DNA from: Bacteroidota bacterium
Lineage (GTDB): Bacteria > Bacteroidota > Bacteroidia > Bacteroidales > P3
Assembly: GCA_017860255.1 (NCBI GenBank)
Contig: JAFNAR010000028.1
Span: 1-35,238 of the forward strand
DNA: 35,238 nt
Reading direction: 5' to 3'
The notes under the pieces were generated by a model. The model did no database searches, was not told the DNA's origin, and saw only the letters and a program-made list of their open reading frames with translations. Below, piece after piece: positions 1 to 8,557 of the stretch (the first letter of the stretch is position 1; the number at the start of each line of letters is the position of its first letter). A program made the position numbers and the translations under genes.

Positions 1-96
1 TATAAGGTGTAAACTAAAAATAGGACGATAAATCAAAAGTGTAAATATCATTTAGTACAAATTAATAATTTGTCAACCTTATTCAGGACGGGTCAT
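1..96. mobile_element. Possible decayed insertion-sequence right end
   Basis: No gene is visible here. Bases 35-59 run from AAAAGTGT to AGTACA and match the reverse complement of the IS3-type end at 35148-35172 at about 18 of 25 positions. A second related block at 68-96 (TGTCAACC then AGGACG then ATCA) repeats, at a 63-bp offset, the pattern at 5-34 (TGTAAAC, AGGACG, ATCA). This looks like worn IS termini, but no transposase coding sequence is inside the window, so the call is tentative. Confidence 0.35.
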
Positions 97-184
97 CATG
101 CCATGATATTCTCCAATTTATGCCATGAATTGGGTGGAATCATGCCATGAATTAGAGAATATCATGGCATGAATTGGAGATTAA
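97..184. repeat. Four tandem 22-bp units with palindromic core
   Basis: Units lie at 97-118, 119-140, 141-162 and 163-184. Each contains an ATGCCATGA or ATGGCATGA core. The core is an odd palindrome, TCATG-C-CATGA, complete in units 1, 3 and 4 and degenerate in unit 2; centres are at 101, 123, 145 and 167, exactly 22 bp apart. The first unit is also the inverted partner of 151-171 (20 of 21 positions), so the block can fold into a long hairpin. It lies about 155 bp past the 3' end of xerD. Function unknown. The remainder of this gap, 185-338, is AT-rich with no gene that I can see. Confidence 0.8.
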
Positions 185-338
185 AACCTTATATAAAAAG
201 TTTCATATAGGATTTTTATAGTTATATACTTGATTTAAGCTATTTTAAATAAGGATTATTTTGAACTAATCTACGCTTTTAGATATTCAAAAAATAGGGT
301 ATAATTTACAACTTCCCTTTATAAATAATACACTCAGA

Positions 339-1265
339 TTAATGTTTGTTGTAAAGTGGATGATAGAGCAATAGGGTTTCTTTTAAATGTTTTGTGTTTA
401 AGTGGGTGTAAATTTCTGTTGAGCGAACACTGGCATGCCCCATCAATTCTCTAACAACCATTATATCTGCACCTGCCAACATTAACTCTGTTGCAAAACT
501 ATGACGAAAAGTGTGAGGATGAATACTTTTTTCTATTCCTGCTTTTTCTGCAATTTCTTTTATGGCTTGATAGGCTGCAATTCTCGTTAACTTCCCTCCT
601 CTTTGATTTAGAAAGATAAATTTTTCACAACCTTGTTTTACTTTAATTTGAGTACGACTATTCTCCAAAAAAAGATTTAATTGTTTAAAGGCAATTTTAT
701 TTAAAGGCACCCATCTTTCCTTATCTCCTTTCCCAATAACCTTAATTAGTTCTTGCTTTGGATAAATATCATCCAGCTTTAGATTTAAGAGTTCAGAAAT
801 TCTTAATCCAGCTCCATAAAGAATTTCCAGCATAAGATTAGTCCAAGCACCCCTGTAAGTTGATTTATCAATGGGATTAATCATTTTAATGATTTCTTCA
901 TTTGTCAAAACAACTGGAAGACGCATATCTAATCGAGGAAGCTCAATAAGTTCTGTTGGATCAAAATCAACAATATTTTCAATTAAAAGATATTTATAGA
1001 AAGCTCTAATTCCAGAAATCAATCGTTTTTGAGTACTAATTTTTAGCAATCTACTTTCCTCATCTTTATCGGGAGTTTGAATTTTTTTAAGAAAAACTTG
1101 AAGATGTTTATAAGTTAGGGTTTTTGGAGTTATTGAAGGATCATATTCTTCTAAAAAAGAGAAAAGTCTCTCACAATCTCTTAAATATGCATCTTTAGTG
1201 TTTTGAGAAAATCCTCTTTCTAAAACCAAATAAGACTTAAATCCCTTTAAATAAGTTCTCCACAT
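339..1265 (-). CDS. xerD: Tyrosine recombinase XerD/XerC family
   Basis: Site-specific tyrosine recombinase of 308 aa, the usual length for XerC/XerD, which resolve chromosome dimers at dif in complex with FtsK. The N-terminal SAM-like core-binding domain spans about residues 1-100 and the catalytic domain about 115-300. The full catalytic set is visible: R155 (GAGLRISELL), K179 (GKGDKE), H251 and R254 (HTFRH), H277 (MGHAS) and the nucleophile Y286 (TEIYTH). It is the last gene of a tightly spaced minus-strand run (15 bp after the flavin reductase). Bacteroidetes often carry several Xer-like proteins, and sequence alone does not separate XerD from XerC or from a non-dif recombinase. The housekeeping context favours the chromosomal Xer role. 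Confidence 0.88.
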   Translation of the reverse strand: MWRTYLKGFKSYLVLERGFSQNTKDAYLRDCERLFSFLEEYDPSITPKTLTYKHLQVFLKKIQTPDKDEESRLLKISTQKRLISGIRAFYKYLLIENIVDFDPTELIELPRLDMRLPVVLTNEEIIKMINPIDKSTYRGAWTNLMLEILYGAGLRISELLNLKLDDIYPKQELIKVIGKGDKERWVPLNKIAFKQLNLFLENSRTQIKVKQGCEKFIFLNQRGGKLTRIAAYQAIKEIAEKAGIEKSIHPHTFRHSFATELMLAGADIMVVRELMGHASVRSTEIYTHLNTKHLKETLLLYHPLYNKH

Positions 1266-1280
1266 TCAAAAACAAATTGT

Positions 1281-1859
1281 CTATTTTTTCTTCTTTTTCT
1301 TCTGAACAGAATAGCCAAAGAAACCAAGCTTTTCACCAATGGTGTAGTATTTTCCATGCGAATAGGCCAAAAGATTTGCCTTTTCAAGTTCAAAGGAATT
1401 TGTTTTAGGATTAATTAGTTTTTCGTCAGCATTAATATTTACAACCTTAGCAATAAACATATCGTGTGAACCCAATTCTTTTATTTCCACAACCTCACAT
1501 TCAATATTTAAAGGACTTTCCATTATCATTGGAGCATTAACAACCGATGCTTTAATTGGAGTTAACTTCATTTCCTTAAACTTGTCAAAATCTCTTCCCG
1601 ATTTAACTCCACACCAGTCTGTTGCTTTTGCTAATTCTTTTGTGGTAAGATTAATAACAAATGATTTAGTTCTTGAAATAATTTCATGAGAATGTCTTGA
1701 TTTTCTAACAGATATATAACACATTGGAGGTTCTGAACATATTGTTCCAACCCATCCAATTGTGAGAATATTATATTCCTCTGGAGTTTCTCCACAACTT
1801 ACCATTACTGCAGGTAAGGGATAAATCATTGTTCCTGGCTTAAAGCTAATTTTAGACAT
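1281..1859 (-). CDS. Flavin reductase family protein (FMN-binding split barrel)
   Basis: Protein of 192 aa resembling the flavin reductase-like/DIM6-NTAB family, which binds FMN in a split beta-barrel and usually reduces flavin with NAD(P)H or acts as a small flavoprotein. Family-like stretches include the N-terminal PLPAVMVSCG, then TIGWVGTICSEPPM, ISVRKSRHSHEII and FVINLTTKELAKATDWCG. The C-terminus ends in a run of six lysines encoded by an A-rich tract next to the stop, a place where slippage could change the tail. It sits between coaD (11 bp upstream) and xerD (15 bp downstream) in one apparent transcript. The true substrate cannot be read from the sequence. Confidence 0.75.
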   Translation of the reverse strand: MSKISFKPGTMIYPLPAVMVSCGETPEEYNILTIGWVGTICSEPPMCYISVRKSRHSHEIISRTKSFVINLTTKELAKATDWCGVKSGRDFDKFKEMKLTPIKASVVNAPMIMESPLNIECEVVEIKELGSHDMFIAKVVNINADEKLINPKTNSFELEKANLLAYSHGKYYTIGEKLGFFGYSVQKKKKKK

Positions 1860-1870
1860 AGGTAAAATAA

Positions 1871-2347
1871 TTACTTAATAGGTTTAATTTCAATATTTGA
1901 GGGAATAAATTTCTTAATATCACCCCCAAAAGAAAGAATTTCTCTAACAAATGATGAACTTATTGCTGTGTCTTCAGGTTTTGTTAAAATAAAAATTGTT
2001 TCTATATCGTGATAAAGTTCTTGATTAATTAATGCAATATTTCTTTCGTACTGAAAGTCAACAGAATTTCTTAATCCTCTTAAAACATATTTTGCATTCT
2101 TTTCTTTACAAAAATCAACCAATAAAGAAGAAAAAGATTCAACTTTCACCTTTGGATTATTTTCAAAAGTCTTAGAAATCCATTCCAAACGTTGCTGCAA
2201 AGGGAAAAATTCTTTTTTAGCAGTGTTCTCGCCAATTGCAACAATTATTTCATCAAAAAGAGGTAGAGCTCTAAGAACAACAGACTCATGACCCTTGGTA
2301 ATTGGATCAAAAGAACCTGGGAAAACAGCAATATGTTTACTATTCAT
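1871..2347 (-). CDS. coaD: Pantetheine-phosphate adenylyltransferase (PPAT)
   Basis: Catalyses the reversible transfer of AMP from ATP to 4'-phosphopantetheine, giving dephospho-CoA, the penultimate step of CoA synthesis. At 158 aa it is full length. The nucleotidyltransferase motif PGSFDPITKGH (T17-x-G19-H20) opens the protein, YVLRGLRN (about 87-94) matches the substrate-binding loop, and ISSSFVRE (129-136) is the C-terminal signature equivalent to ISSTxxR. It is 11 bp downstream of the PorT-like gene and 11 bp upstream of the flavin reductase, so probably co-transcribed with both. Confidence 0.95.
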   Translation of the reverse strand: MNSKHIAVFPGSFDPITKGHESVVLRALPLFDEIIVAIGENTAKKEFFPLQQRLEWISKTFENNPKVKVESFSSLLVDFCKEKNAKYVLRGLRNSVDFQYERNIALINQELYHDIETIFILTKPEDTAISSSFVREILSFGGDIKKFIPSNIEIKPIK

Positions 2348-2358
2348 AACAATATATT

Positions 2359-3072
2359 TTAATATGAATCTCTATTAATGTTTTTATCTAATTCCCTTGA
2401 AGAACGTTCGTTAATAACATAAATCAATCTTAAAGAAAGAACACTATGATAAAAATCTCTTTTCCATGTAAAATAATCCATATGTTCTGGAGCAAAACTA
2501 TTATTATATGCAACATCTTCTCTAATAGGAATAATTGAATATTGGTAACGGAAGTTCAATTTCAATTTTTCCCAAACTCTAAACCTAAAATCAAGAATTA
2601 AAGAAATATCATCACGTTTAAAATCATTTACAGGGAAAATAGGTCTATCCATATATTGAATAGGTTTTACAGGCAATCCCCAATCTTCATTTACTTGAAA
2701 CAGTCTTGAATATTGAAGACCTAATCCAAAAGTCAATCCTCCTCTTCTATCTTCAAAATGAGCAATAACAGGAATAGATACATATTGGAGTTTAGTGTTA
2801 TATTTAAAAGGGTCTTTACTTTCTCTTGCACCAAGTTCATTGTATAGAACCTCTAAACTCATTAAAAAATTACGTTGTTTATTAAGTGGTGCCATAACTC
2901 CTGCTCCAACATTTAATCCAATTTTATTAAAACCATAAGTTTGGTCACCATTCATTTGAGCAAAATTTGCTCCAGCAATAACCATTCCTTTAAAAATTTG
3001 AGCATTGGCAGAAATTCCTACAGCAATTAAGAAAAAACCTATAGCAAAAAGCCTAAACATCCTTTTATTCAT
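2359..3072 (-). CDS. PorT-family outer-membrane beta-barrel protein
   Basis: Predicted outer-membrane beta-barrel of about 237 aa. I place the start at the ATG whose first base is 3072 (fifth codon of the longest frame) because a typical signal peptide then begins at once: MNKRM, a hydrophobic core and SANAQ. The opening of the mature region, with GANFAQMNGDQTYGFNKIG, resembles the PorT family, and the rest alternates hydrophobic and polar residues as beta-strands do. PorT/SprT itself is a type IX secretion component, and T9SS cargo is encoded further right, but this family also contains many unrelated small barrels. It leads the run with coaD, flavin reductase and xerD. Confidence 0.65.
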   Translation of the reverse strand: MNKRMFRLFAIGFFLIAVGISANAQIFKGMVIAGANFAQMNGDQTYGFNKIGLNVGAGVMAPLNKQRNFLMSLEVLYNELGARESKDPFKYNTKLQYVSIPVIAHFEDRRGGLTFGLGLQYSRLFQVNEDWGLPVKPIQYMDRPIFPVNDFKRDDISLILDFRFRVWEKLKLNFRYQYSIIPIREDVAYNNSFAPEHMDYFTWKRDFYHSVLSLRLIYVINERSSRELDKNINRDSY

Positions 3073-3155
3073 ACTAAAAATCAACTAGTAAATAAATTTA
3101 TATAATTTGGAATTATCAATTCACATACAAAAACTCTAAAATTGAAAATATATTG

Positions 3156-3163
3156 CAAAATTA
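3156..3163 (-). promoter_or_regulatory. Bacteroidetes -7 box upstream of the PorT-like gene
   Basis: On the minus strand the bases read TAATTTTG, matching TAnnTTTG, 84 bp upstream of the chosen start. No convincing -33 TTTG was seen at the expected distance. Confidence 0.4.
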
Positions 3164-3194
3164 ATCAATCTAAATTGAATGGCAGAAAATTTAG

Positions 3195-3234
3195 AAATAA
3201 AAAAAGCACCTTACACCATAAGATGCAAGATGCT
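3195..3234 (-). terminator. Intrinsic terminator of the HU gene
   Basis: On the minus strand AGCATCTT (3234-3227) pairs with AAGGTGCT (3212-3205) through one G-U pair and is followed by a run of seven T residues. It lies 23 bp after the HU stop codon and separates HU from the PorT-like operon. Confidence 0.7.
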
Positions 3235-3257
3235 TGATGATAAATAATATTTAAATA

Positions 3258-3539
3258 TTATTTTTTACCTTTTTTAAGGGTTTTTAATCCTGAACCAGGT
3301 CTAAACTTAACAACTTTTTTAGCTGCAACTTTAATTGCTTTTCCTGTTCTTGGATTGCGTGCTGTACGAGCTGGTTTATCAACTACGTTGAAAGATCCAA
3401 AACCGATGAAACTAACTTTTTCACCTGCTTTCAATTTTTCTTCAACAACTTTTAGGAAAGCGTCATAAGCTGCACCTGATTGTTTTAAATTCAAATCTGC
3501 TTTTGCAGACATTAAATGAATAAAATCTTTTTTTGTCAT
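3258..3539 (-). CDS. HU-family DNA-binding protein
   Basis: Small basic nucleoid protein of 93 aa, the normal HU length, which bends and compacts DNA as a dimer. The sequence follows HU throughout: an N-terminal helical region (MTKKDFIHLMSAKADLNLKQ), the GEKVSFIGFGSFNV turn, then the DNA-binding arm KPARTARNPRTGKAI, and a lysine-rich end (KVVKFRPGSGLKTLKKGKK). It is monocistronic: it has its own -7 box upstream and an intrinsic terminator downstream. HU and IHF-like members cannot be cleanly separated here. Confidence 0.95.
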   Translation of the reverse strand: MTKKDFIHLMSAKADLNLKQSGAAYDAFLKVVEEKLKAGEKVSFIGFGSFNVVDKPARTARNPRTGKAIKVAAKKVVKFRPGSGLKTLKKGKK

Positions 3540-3568
3540 GTCAATAAAAATTTAAATGGTTAGTGCTG

Positions 3569-3576
3569 CAAATGTA
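3569..3576 (-). promoter_or_regulatory. -7 box of the HU promoter
   Basis: TACATTTG on the minus strand, 30 bp before the HU start and followed by GCA, as is common in Bacteroidetes promoters. The -33 region is not recognisable. Confidence 0.45.
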
Positions 3577-3625
3577 TATAATTTTTATTTAACTTGTATA
3601 CTTTTCATCAAAAAAAATTATATTT

Positions 3626-4579
3626 TTATTTTTTTATCATAAAATTGCCTTCCAGCCTTGTACCTCTTAGAAACTCATCGACTTTCATTCTCTTTTTCCC
3701 TGACTGTTGTAAATCAAGTATTTCCACAAATCCATCTAAGCAATATACTCTAAATCCGAGCCTTGTATTTATTTCAATTTCGCCAATATTTTTTTTATGC
3801 GAAAAAGGATTAAATTTTACCTTATATACCTTCAAAAACAGTTCAAAATTGATATTTTTATCACAAAAAACAGTTGTTGCACAAGGAAAAGGACTCATTC
3901 CACGAACAAAATTCTCTATTTCTTTCCCTTTTTTATCCCATGAAATAAACGTTGTTTCCTTAAATATTTTTGGAGCGAGACTCGGTTCTACGAGAGTTTT
4001 TTGTTGAGAAATTGTCGAGAAATTTCCACTTTCAATAACCAGAACAGTTTTAACAACAAGTTTACCTCCTTCAATCATCATTCTGTCGTGCAACTCTCCT
4101 GTTGTATCCTCTTCATGAATATCAATTTTTTCTTGAAAGATTATTTCACCTTCATCAATTTTATCATTTAAAAGAAAGGTTGTAAGCCCAGTTTGAGTTT
4201 CACCATTAATAACAGCCCAATGAATTGGAGCAGCACCTCTATATTTTGGTAACAAAGAACCATGAAGATTAAAAGTTCCAAGTTTAGGCATTGAATATAC
4301 TACCTTAGGTAACATTCTAAAAGCAACAACAATCTGCAAATCGGCTTCCAATGATTTTAATTCTTCAAGGAAAGCTTTATCTTTTAAATTTGCAGGTTGA
4401 AGCAACCTAAGATTATTATCTAAGGCATATTGTTTTACTGCAGAATAAGTTATTCTATGACCTCTATTTGCTGGTTTATCGGGCATAGTAACTACACCCA
4501 CAACATCATATCCCTGCTTAACTAAAGCATCTAAGGAAGCTACAGCAAATTCTGGAGTTCCAAGAAAAACTATTCTCAT
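3626..4579 (-). CDS. fmt: Methionyl-tRNA formyltransferase
   Basis: Formylates initiator Met-tRNA with 10-formyl-tetrahydrofolate for bacterial translation initiation. The protein is 317 aa, full length. It has the N-terminal Rossmann start RIVFLGTPEFAV, the catalytic site N104 and H106 in FNLHGSLLPKYRGAAPI, and D142 in KIDEGEII; the C-terminal OB-like tRNA-binding region follows from about residue 205. It starts 15 bp after the ribH stop codon, so the two are likely co-transcribed. Confidence 0.95.
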   Translation of the reverse strand: MRIVFLGTPEFAVASLDALVKQGYDVVGVVTMPDKPANRGHRITYSAVKQYALDNNLRLLQPANLKDKAFLEELKSLEADLQIVVAFRMLPKVVYSMPKLGTFNLHGSLLPKYRGAAPIHWAVINGETQTGLTTFLLNDKIDEGEIIFQEKIDIHEEDTTGELHDRMMIEGGKLVVKTVLVIESGNFSTISQQKTLVEPSLAPKIFKETTFISWDKKGKEIENFVRGMSPFPCATTVFCDKNINFELFLKVYKVKFNPFSHKKNIGEIEINTRLGFRVYCLDGFVEILDLQQSGKKRMKVDEFLRGTRLEGNFMIKK

Positions 4580-4594
4580 ATAAATTAATGTGGA

Positions 4595-5071
4595 TTATAA
4601 ATTTGACATTTTTATTGCTGTAATTGCAGCTTCTACTCCCTTATTACCATGCTTTCCACCTGAACGGTCTTTTGCTTGTTGTAATGTATTAGTGGTTAAA
4701 AGACCAAAAATAATAGGAATATCTTTTCTTAAACTAACTTCCATTAAGCCATGAGCTACTGCATCACAGATGAAGTCAAAATGCCTTGTTTCTCCTTGAA
4801 TAACACATCCAAGACATATAACTGCATCAAATCTTTTCTTTTCAACCAATTTAGATGCTCCAAGTGGAAGCTCATAACTTCCTGGTACATACTGAATGTA
4901 GATATCTTTTTCATCTACACCATTATCTTTAAGAGTTTCAATGGCTCCTTGTAATAGCGCATCAGTAATTTCAGAGTTCCATTCAGAAACAACTATTCCA
5001 AAAATACCATCTTTGGCCGAGGGGACTTCATCTTTATTAAATGATGAAAGATTTTTTAATGCTGTTGACAT
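4595..5071 (-). CDS. ribH: 6,7-dimethyl-8-ribityllumazine synthase
   Basis: Condenses 5-amino-6-ribitylamino-uracil with 3,4-dihydroxy-2-butanone 4-phosphate, the penultimate riboflavin step. The 158-aa length and motifs fit: VPGSYELPLGA (62-72), the LGCVIQGETRHFDF segment with the catalytic histidine H97, and FGLLTTNT followed by a GGKHGNKG tail region. Only 64 bp separate it from the upstream M23 peptidase gene; I see no riboswitch there. Other rib genes are not in the window. Confidence 0.95.
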   Translation of the reverse strand: MSTALKNLSSFNKDEVPSAKDGIFGIVVSEWNSEITDALLQGAIETLKDNGVDEKDIYIQYVPGSYELPLGASKLVEKKRFDAVICLGCVIQGETRHFDFICDAVAHGLMEVSLRKDIPIIFGLLTTNTLQQAKDRSGGKHGNKGVEAAITAIKMSNL

Positions 5072-5135
5072 TTCTATACGTATTTATAATTTGTAAAATA
5101 TATTTGATTTGTAATAAGCGAAACAAGAAAAAATT

Positions 5136-6338
5136 CTACCTAACTCTAATCTTTGTATTAGGAATTAAAGTTTCAGATTTTAATTTATTCATCTCCATAA
5201 TTTGACTTGGAGAAATGTTAAATTTTTGAGAAATCTTAGTAATTGTATCACCTTCTCTAACCCTCCAATATCTCCATTTTGATTTATCATCATTATTTAT
5301 TTCAATGAATTTTTCAACAGGTTGATCTCCACCTTTTGCTAAAAATTTAGTATTACTTTTCTTTGAATACTTTTCTTTAAAAGAATAATAAGGCTTTCCT
5401 TCAAAAGTTTTATTAACCTTAACTAAATTAGTAACAGTATTTTTCTTATTCAATTGTTTTTCTGCTCTTTCAATTCCAAAGAAAGTTTTTTCAATATTTA
5501 TCTTCTTTGTTCTTAGCTCTTTTTTTTCAACATCAAGAATCCATTCTGGGTCAAAAGTTTGATACAAACATCTACTTTCAAAATGTAAGTGTGGACCTGT
5601 TGAGAAACCTGTATTTCCACTATATCCAATAATATCTCCTGCCTTAACTTCCTGACCAACCTTGACCATTATTCTATCCAAGTGTCCATAAAGAGTTTCA
5701 AGATTATTATAGTGGCGAATTAAAATCATTTTACCATAACCACCATTAACCTGAGCAACTCTAATCACACCATCAAAAACAGCATAAATAGGCTCACCAA
5801 TATTTACAGCAAAATCAATACCCCCATGAGGTCTTTCCCAACGCCATCCATAAGAAGAAGATTTCACCCCTTTCTTACATGGAAAATGAAAACCTTGGTT
5901 TTTCTTATCATCAACCAATTTAATTTTAAATTCATCGGGAAATTCACCAAACTTAAATGAAGGCATTTTAACCTTATTGGTGCACCAAGTATTATTATAT
6001 AAAGTTTTGCATGGAGCTTTTAAATTCTCTCTAACCTCTTCCTTATCTTGACTTTCTTCAATAACCTTTGAAACAGAATTATCAATCTTTTTTTCTTCAG
6101 TTTGAGAGTTTGCTGATGGAGAATTTGCTTTAACTTTAATTACTTTTTTTATTTCAATAATAGTATCTTTAGGTACAATTGGAGTTTGAATGGTTTTCAT
6201 GCTATTATGAACAGCATACATTGAATCTGCAAACCTTCTATTTGCACTTCTTGCATCAATACAATTATCATTTTGAGCAAAAGAAACTAAACTCAAAGTA
6301 AACAATAAAATTGTTAGTAATGTAATTTGTTTATTCAT
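5136..6338 (-). CDS. Secreted M23 metallopeptidase with C-terminal LysM
   Basis: Predicted zinc endopeptidase that trims peptidoglycan cross-links. A signal peptide covers residues 1-21 (cleavage after SFAQ or just before it). A low-complexity, charged stretch (about 60-110) leads to the M23/LytM domain at about 155-265: H171 and D175 (HGGID), H219 (YGHL), and H250-x-H252 (GPHLHFE), the expected zinc and catalytic set. A LysM peptidoglycan-binding domain closes the protein (about 357-400, YWRVREGDTITKISQKF). The domain is intact and so probably active, unlike degenerate EnvC/NlpD activators. It has its own -7 box upstream and probably reads towards ribH. Confidence 0.9.
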   Translation of the reverse strand: MNKQITLLTILLFTLSLVSFAQNDNCIDARSANRRFADSMYAVHNSMKTIQTPIVPKDTIIEIKKVIKVKANSPSANSQTEEKKIDNSVSKVIEESQDKEEVRENLKAPCKTLYNNTWCTNKVKMPSFKFGEFPDEFKIKLVDDKKNQGFHFPCKKGVKSSSYGWRWERPHGGIDFAVNIGEPIYAVFDGVIRVAQVNGGYGKMILIRHYNNLETLYGHLDRIMVKVGQEVKAGDIIGYSGNTGFSTGPHLHFESRCLYQTFDPEWILDVEKKELRTKKINIEKTFFGIERAEKQLNKKNTVTNLVKVNKTFEGKPYYSFKEKYSKKSNTKFLAKGGDQPVEKFIEINNDDKSKWRYWRVREGDTITKISQKFNISPSQIMEMNKLKSETLIPNTKIRVR

Positions 6339-6370
6339 TAAAATAAAGTCAACTCTTCAATAATAACGTG

Positions 6371-6378
6371 CAAAAATA
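6371..6378 (-). promoter_or_regulatory. -7 box upstream of the M23 peptidase gene
   Basis: TATTTTTG on the minus strand, 33 bp before the start codon, matches TAnnTTTG and is followed by CA. A TTG lies 22 bp further upstream, slightly more than the usual spacing of about 20. Confidence 0.4.
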
Positions 6379-6428
6379 ATAATAATATTTAATATGAAGT
6401 CAATTAATTAAAAAAGTGATATGTTTTT

Positions 6429-6455
6429 TCTCTAGAGTTTTATGCTTTTTAGAGA
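6429..6455 (-). terminator. Weak hairpin after the membrane-protein gene
   Basis: TCTCTA and TAGAGA (6429-6434 and 6450-6455) form a 6-bp stem just past the stop codon at 6472. There is no T run on the minus strand, so termination is only suggested. Confidence 0.25.
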
Positions 6456-6471
6456 GTTAAGACAACACAAT

Positions 6472-7098
6472 CTATATAATTAAAACGAATAAAATTATCA
6501 AAACTGATAAAATACCACCAATAATATAATTCTTTATTATATCCTTACTGGTCAACAAATCTTGAATCATATATGAATAAGCCAATATCCCAGAAAAAGC
6601 AATTGCGATTAAAAGAGGAAATATCGACAAAACATAATAGAACTGTATAGTGAGCAAAAAAACATAAAATGTAACTGCTCCCATTAATAGAATATCTAAA
6701 GAAACCTTTATTTTTTTTCTTAAAACCATTTGAGCAATTGAAGTGTAAACAGGAATAAGCAATCCCATTTCAAACCAAATGGAAACATTAAGAATAGAAA
6801 AATAAATATATGAAATAAAATATGTTGTAGCAACAACAATATAAGACACATTAGAGTCATAGGATTTCTCTTTGAAATTTTCAAAGCTGCTCCCATTAAG
6901 CAAATAAAGAATTAGAATTGGAGCCAAACAAGAAACCAAAACATAAAGAGTAAAAGACTTTAACACCAAAGTAAGAGAATCCTGATACCCACTAAAAAGA
7001 ATTAAAAGCAATAAATAATAAACAAAGGCATAAACTGCCAAAAACAAAGGATTTAATAAAAATAATACTTTCTTGGCTATAATTTGTTCTTTATTCAT
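6472..7098 (-). CDS. Uncharacterised polytopic membrane protein
   Basis: Unrecognised membrane protein of about 208 aa with roughly six or seven hydrophobic segments (for example around residues 12-35, 45-65, 85-105, 110-125, 135-175 and 190-208) and only short loops. I take the ATG at 7098 (MNKEQIIAKK) as the start; an upstream GTG abuts the rpoN stop codon but would add only four residues. It follows rpoN by 12 bp and is the last gene of the manC-asnS-rpoN run. No catalytic motif is visible, so I assign no function. Confidence 0.7.
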   Translation of the reverse strand: MNKEQIIAKKVLFLLNPLFLAVYAFVYYLLLLILFSGYQDSLTLVLKSFTLYVLVSCLAPILILYLLNGSSFENFKEKSYDSNVSYIVVATTYFISYIYFSILNVSIWFEMGLLIPVYTSIAQMVLRKKIKVSLDILLMGAVTFYVFLLTIQFYYVLSIFPLLIAIAFSGILAYSYMIQDLLTSKDIIKNYIIGGILSVLIILFVLII

Positions 7099-7110
7099 TT
7101 TGTTTAACAC

Positions 7111-8541
7111 TTATTTTCTTAAACGAGCAACAGGGATGTTTAATGTCTCCCTATATTTTGAGACCGTTCTCCTTGCAATTGAATAGCCTTTTTCCTTAAG
7201 CATCTCAACCAATTTATCATCAGTCAATGGATTAGACTTATCTTCATTTTTAATTATACTTACAATTTCATCCTTAATCTTATCAGTTGAAATCTGTTCA
7301 CCAGCCTCATTAAGCATAAAATTGGAAAAGAAATCCTTTAACTTATAAATTCCAAAATGAGTTTGAGCATACTTATTACAAACAACTCTTGAAATTGTGG
7401 AAATATCCAAATCAACCATTTCAGCGATATCAACCAAACGCATAGGCTTAAGCTTTTGGATATCTCCTTCAAGAAAATATTCGTACTGATACTTAATAAT
7501 AGCTTTCATTATTAAATAAAGAGTATCATTCCTCCTATTTAAAGCATCAATAAATATATTTGCAGATTCAAGTTTCTCTCTTAAAAAAGCAGCCGTTTCT
7601 TTATCTGAAGGCGAATTGCTTTGAGAAACAGTTTTAAGTAAATTTTCATAGTAATTACTTGTTTTAAGCTTGTGATTACCATAACTGTTAACTTGAAAAT
7701 CTACCTTTTGATTTTGCATCCAAACAATAAAATCTGGAATAATTGGGATGGAACTATCCACATCAGTTGAAAGAGAATTTCCTGGCTTAGGATTAAGTTT
7801 AATTATTTCATCAATAGCCTCTTGAAGCTCTTCCTCTGAGCAATTGAGTCTTTGAGCAATAAAATTATATTGTTTCTTCTTAAAATACTCAAAACATTTT
7901 TTAATAACCTTCTTAGCCAAAGAAATTGTTTTTGTTTTCTCCTCCTTATTTAGCTGAATTAACAAACATTCCTGCAAATCTCTTGCACCAACACCAATTG
8001 GATCGAAAGTTTGTATAATAGCCAAAACATCTTCAATCTGCTTAGCCTCTACTTCAATATTATGTCTAAAAAGAAAATCATCAACAATAGATTCAATGCT
8101 CCTACTCAGATAACCCGATTCATCAATATTCCCAATAATCTCCAAGCCAATAATCATTTCCAATTCGCTTAAAGGCTTAAGTTGAAGTTGAGAAATTAAA
8201 TCTTCATGGAAGGTTGTTTCAGAAACAAATAATTGGTTCTTATCCGTTTTCTCACTTCCATCATTATTCTTATATGAAACAATATCATCATCATTAGGGA
8301 ACATATCCTCATCGCCAAATACATCATTTTCCTCATCATCACCCTCTTGATTATCTTCAATATTGTCTATTGATTCATCTTCAACCTGAGAGTCATCTTC
8401 CTCCAAAGTTGGGTTTTGTTCAATTTCATTTTTAATTCTTTGTTCAAGAGCAATAGTTGGAAGTTGCAACAACTTCATCAACTGAATTTGTTGCGGAGAG
8501 AGTTTTTGTTGTAGTCGTTGAAGAATCCTATTTGAAATCAT
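7111..8541 (-). CDS. rpoN: RNA polymerase sigma-54 factor
   Basis: Sigma-54, which directs RNA polymerase to -24/-12 promoters and needs an AAA+ enhancer-binding protein to open them. The 476-aa protein shows all regions: glutamine- and leucine-rich region I (LSPQQIQLMKLLQLPTIALE, about 13-32), a strongly acidic region II (about 45-90), the core-binding region, and the C-terminal RpoN box ARRTVSKYRE (456-465). It starts 16 bp after the asnS stop. No enhancer-binding activator is encoded in this window, and I did not identify a -24/-12 promoter that it would serve here. Confidence 0.95.
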   Translation of the reverse strand: MISNRILQRLQQKLSPQQIQLMKLLQLPTIALEQRIKNEIEQNPTLEEDDSQVEDESIDNIEDNQEGDDEENDVFGDEDMFPNDDDIVSYKNNDGSEKTDKNQLFVSETTFHEDLISQLQLKPLSELEMIIGLEIIGNIDESGYLSRSIESIVDDFLFRHNIEVEAKQIEDVLAIIQTFDPIGVGARDLQECLLIQLNKEEKTKTISLAKKVIKKCFEYFKKKQYNFIAQRLNCSEEELQEAIDEIIKLNPKPGNSLSTDVDSSIPIIPDFIVWMQNQKVDFQVNSYGNHKLKTSNYYENLLKTVSQSNSPSDKETAAFLREKLESANIFIDALNRRNDTLYLIMKAIIKYQYEYFLEGDIQKLKPMRLVDIAEMVDLDISTISRVVCNKYAQTHFGIYKLKDFFSNFMLNEAGEQISTDKIKDEIVSIIKNEDKSNPLTDDKLVEMLKEKGYSIARRTVSKYRETLNIPVARLRK

Positions 8542-8557
8542 TTAAACCTATAAATTA

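Noticed and set aside
3594..4007. Plus-strand frame of 137 aa
   Set aside because: It lies antisense to fmt, a clear conserved gene; its composition is that of a shadow frame.
5072..5135. Possible FMN riboswitch before ribH
   Set aside because: The gap is only 64 bp and AT-rich, too short for an FMN aptamer, and no conserved stems were seen.
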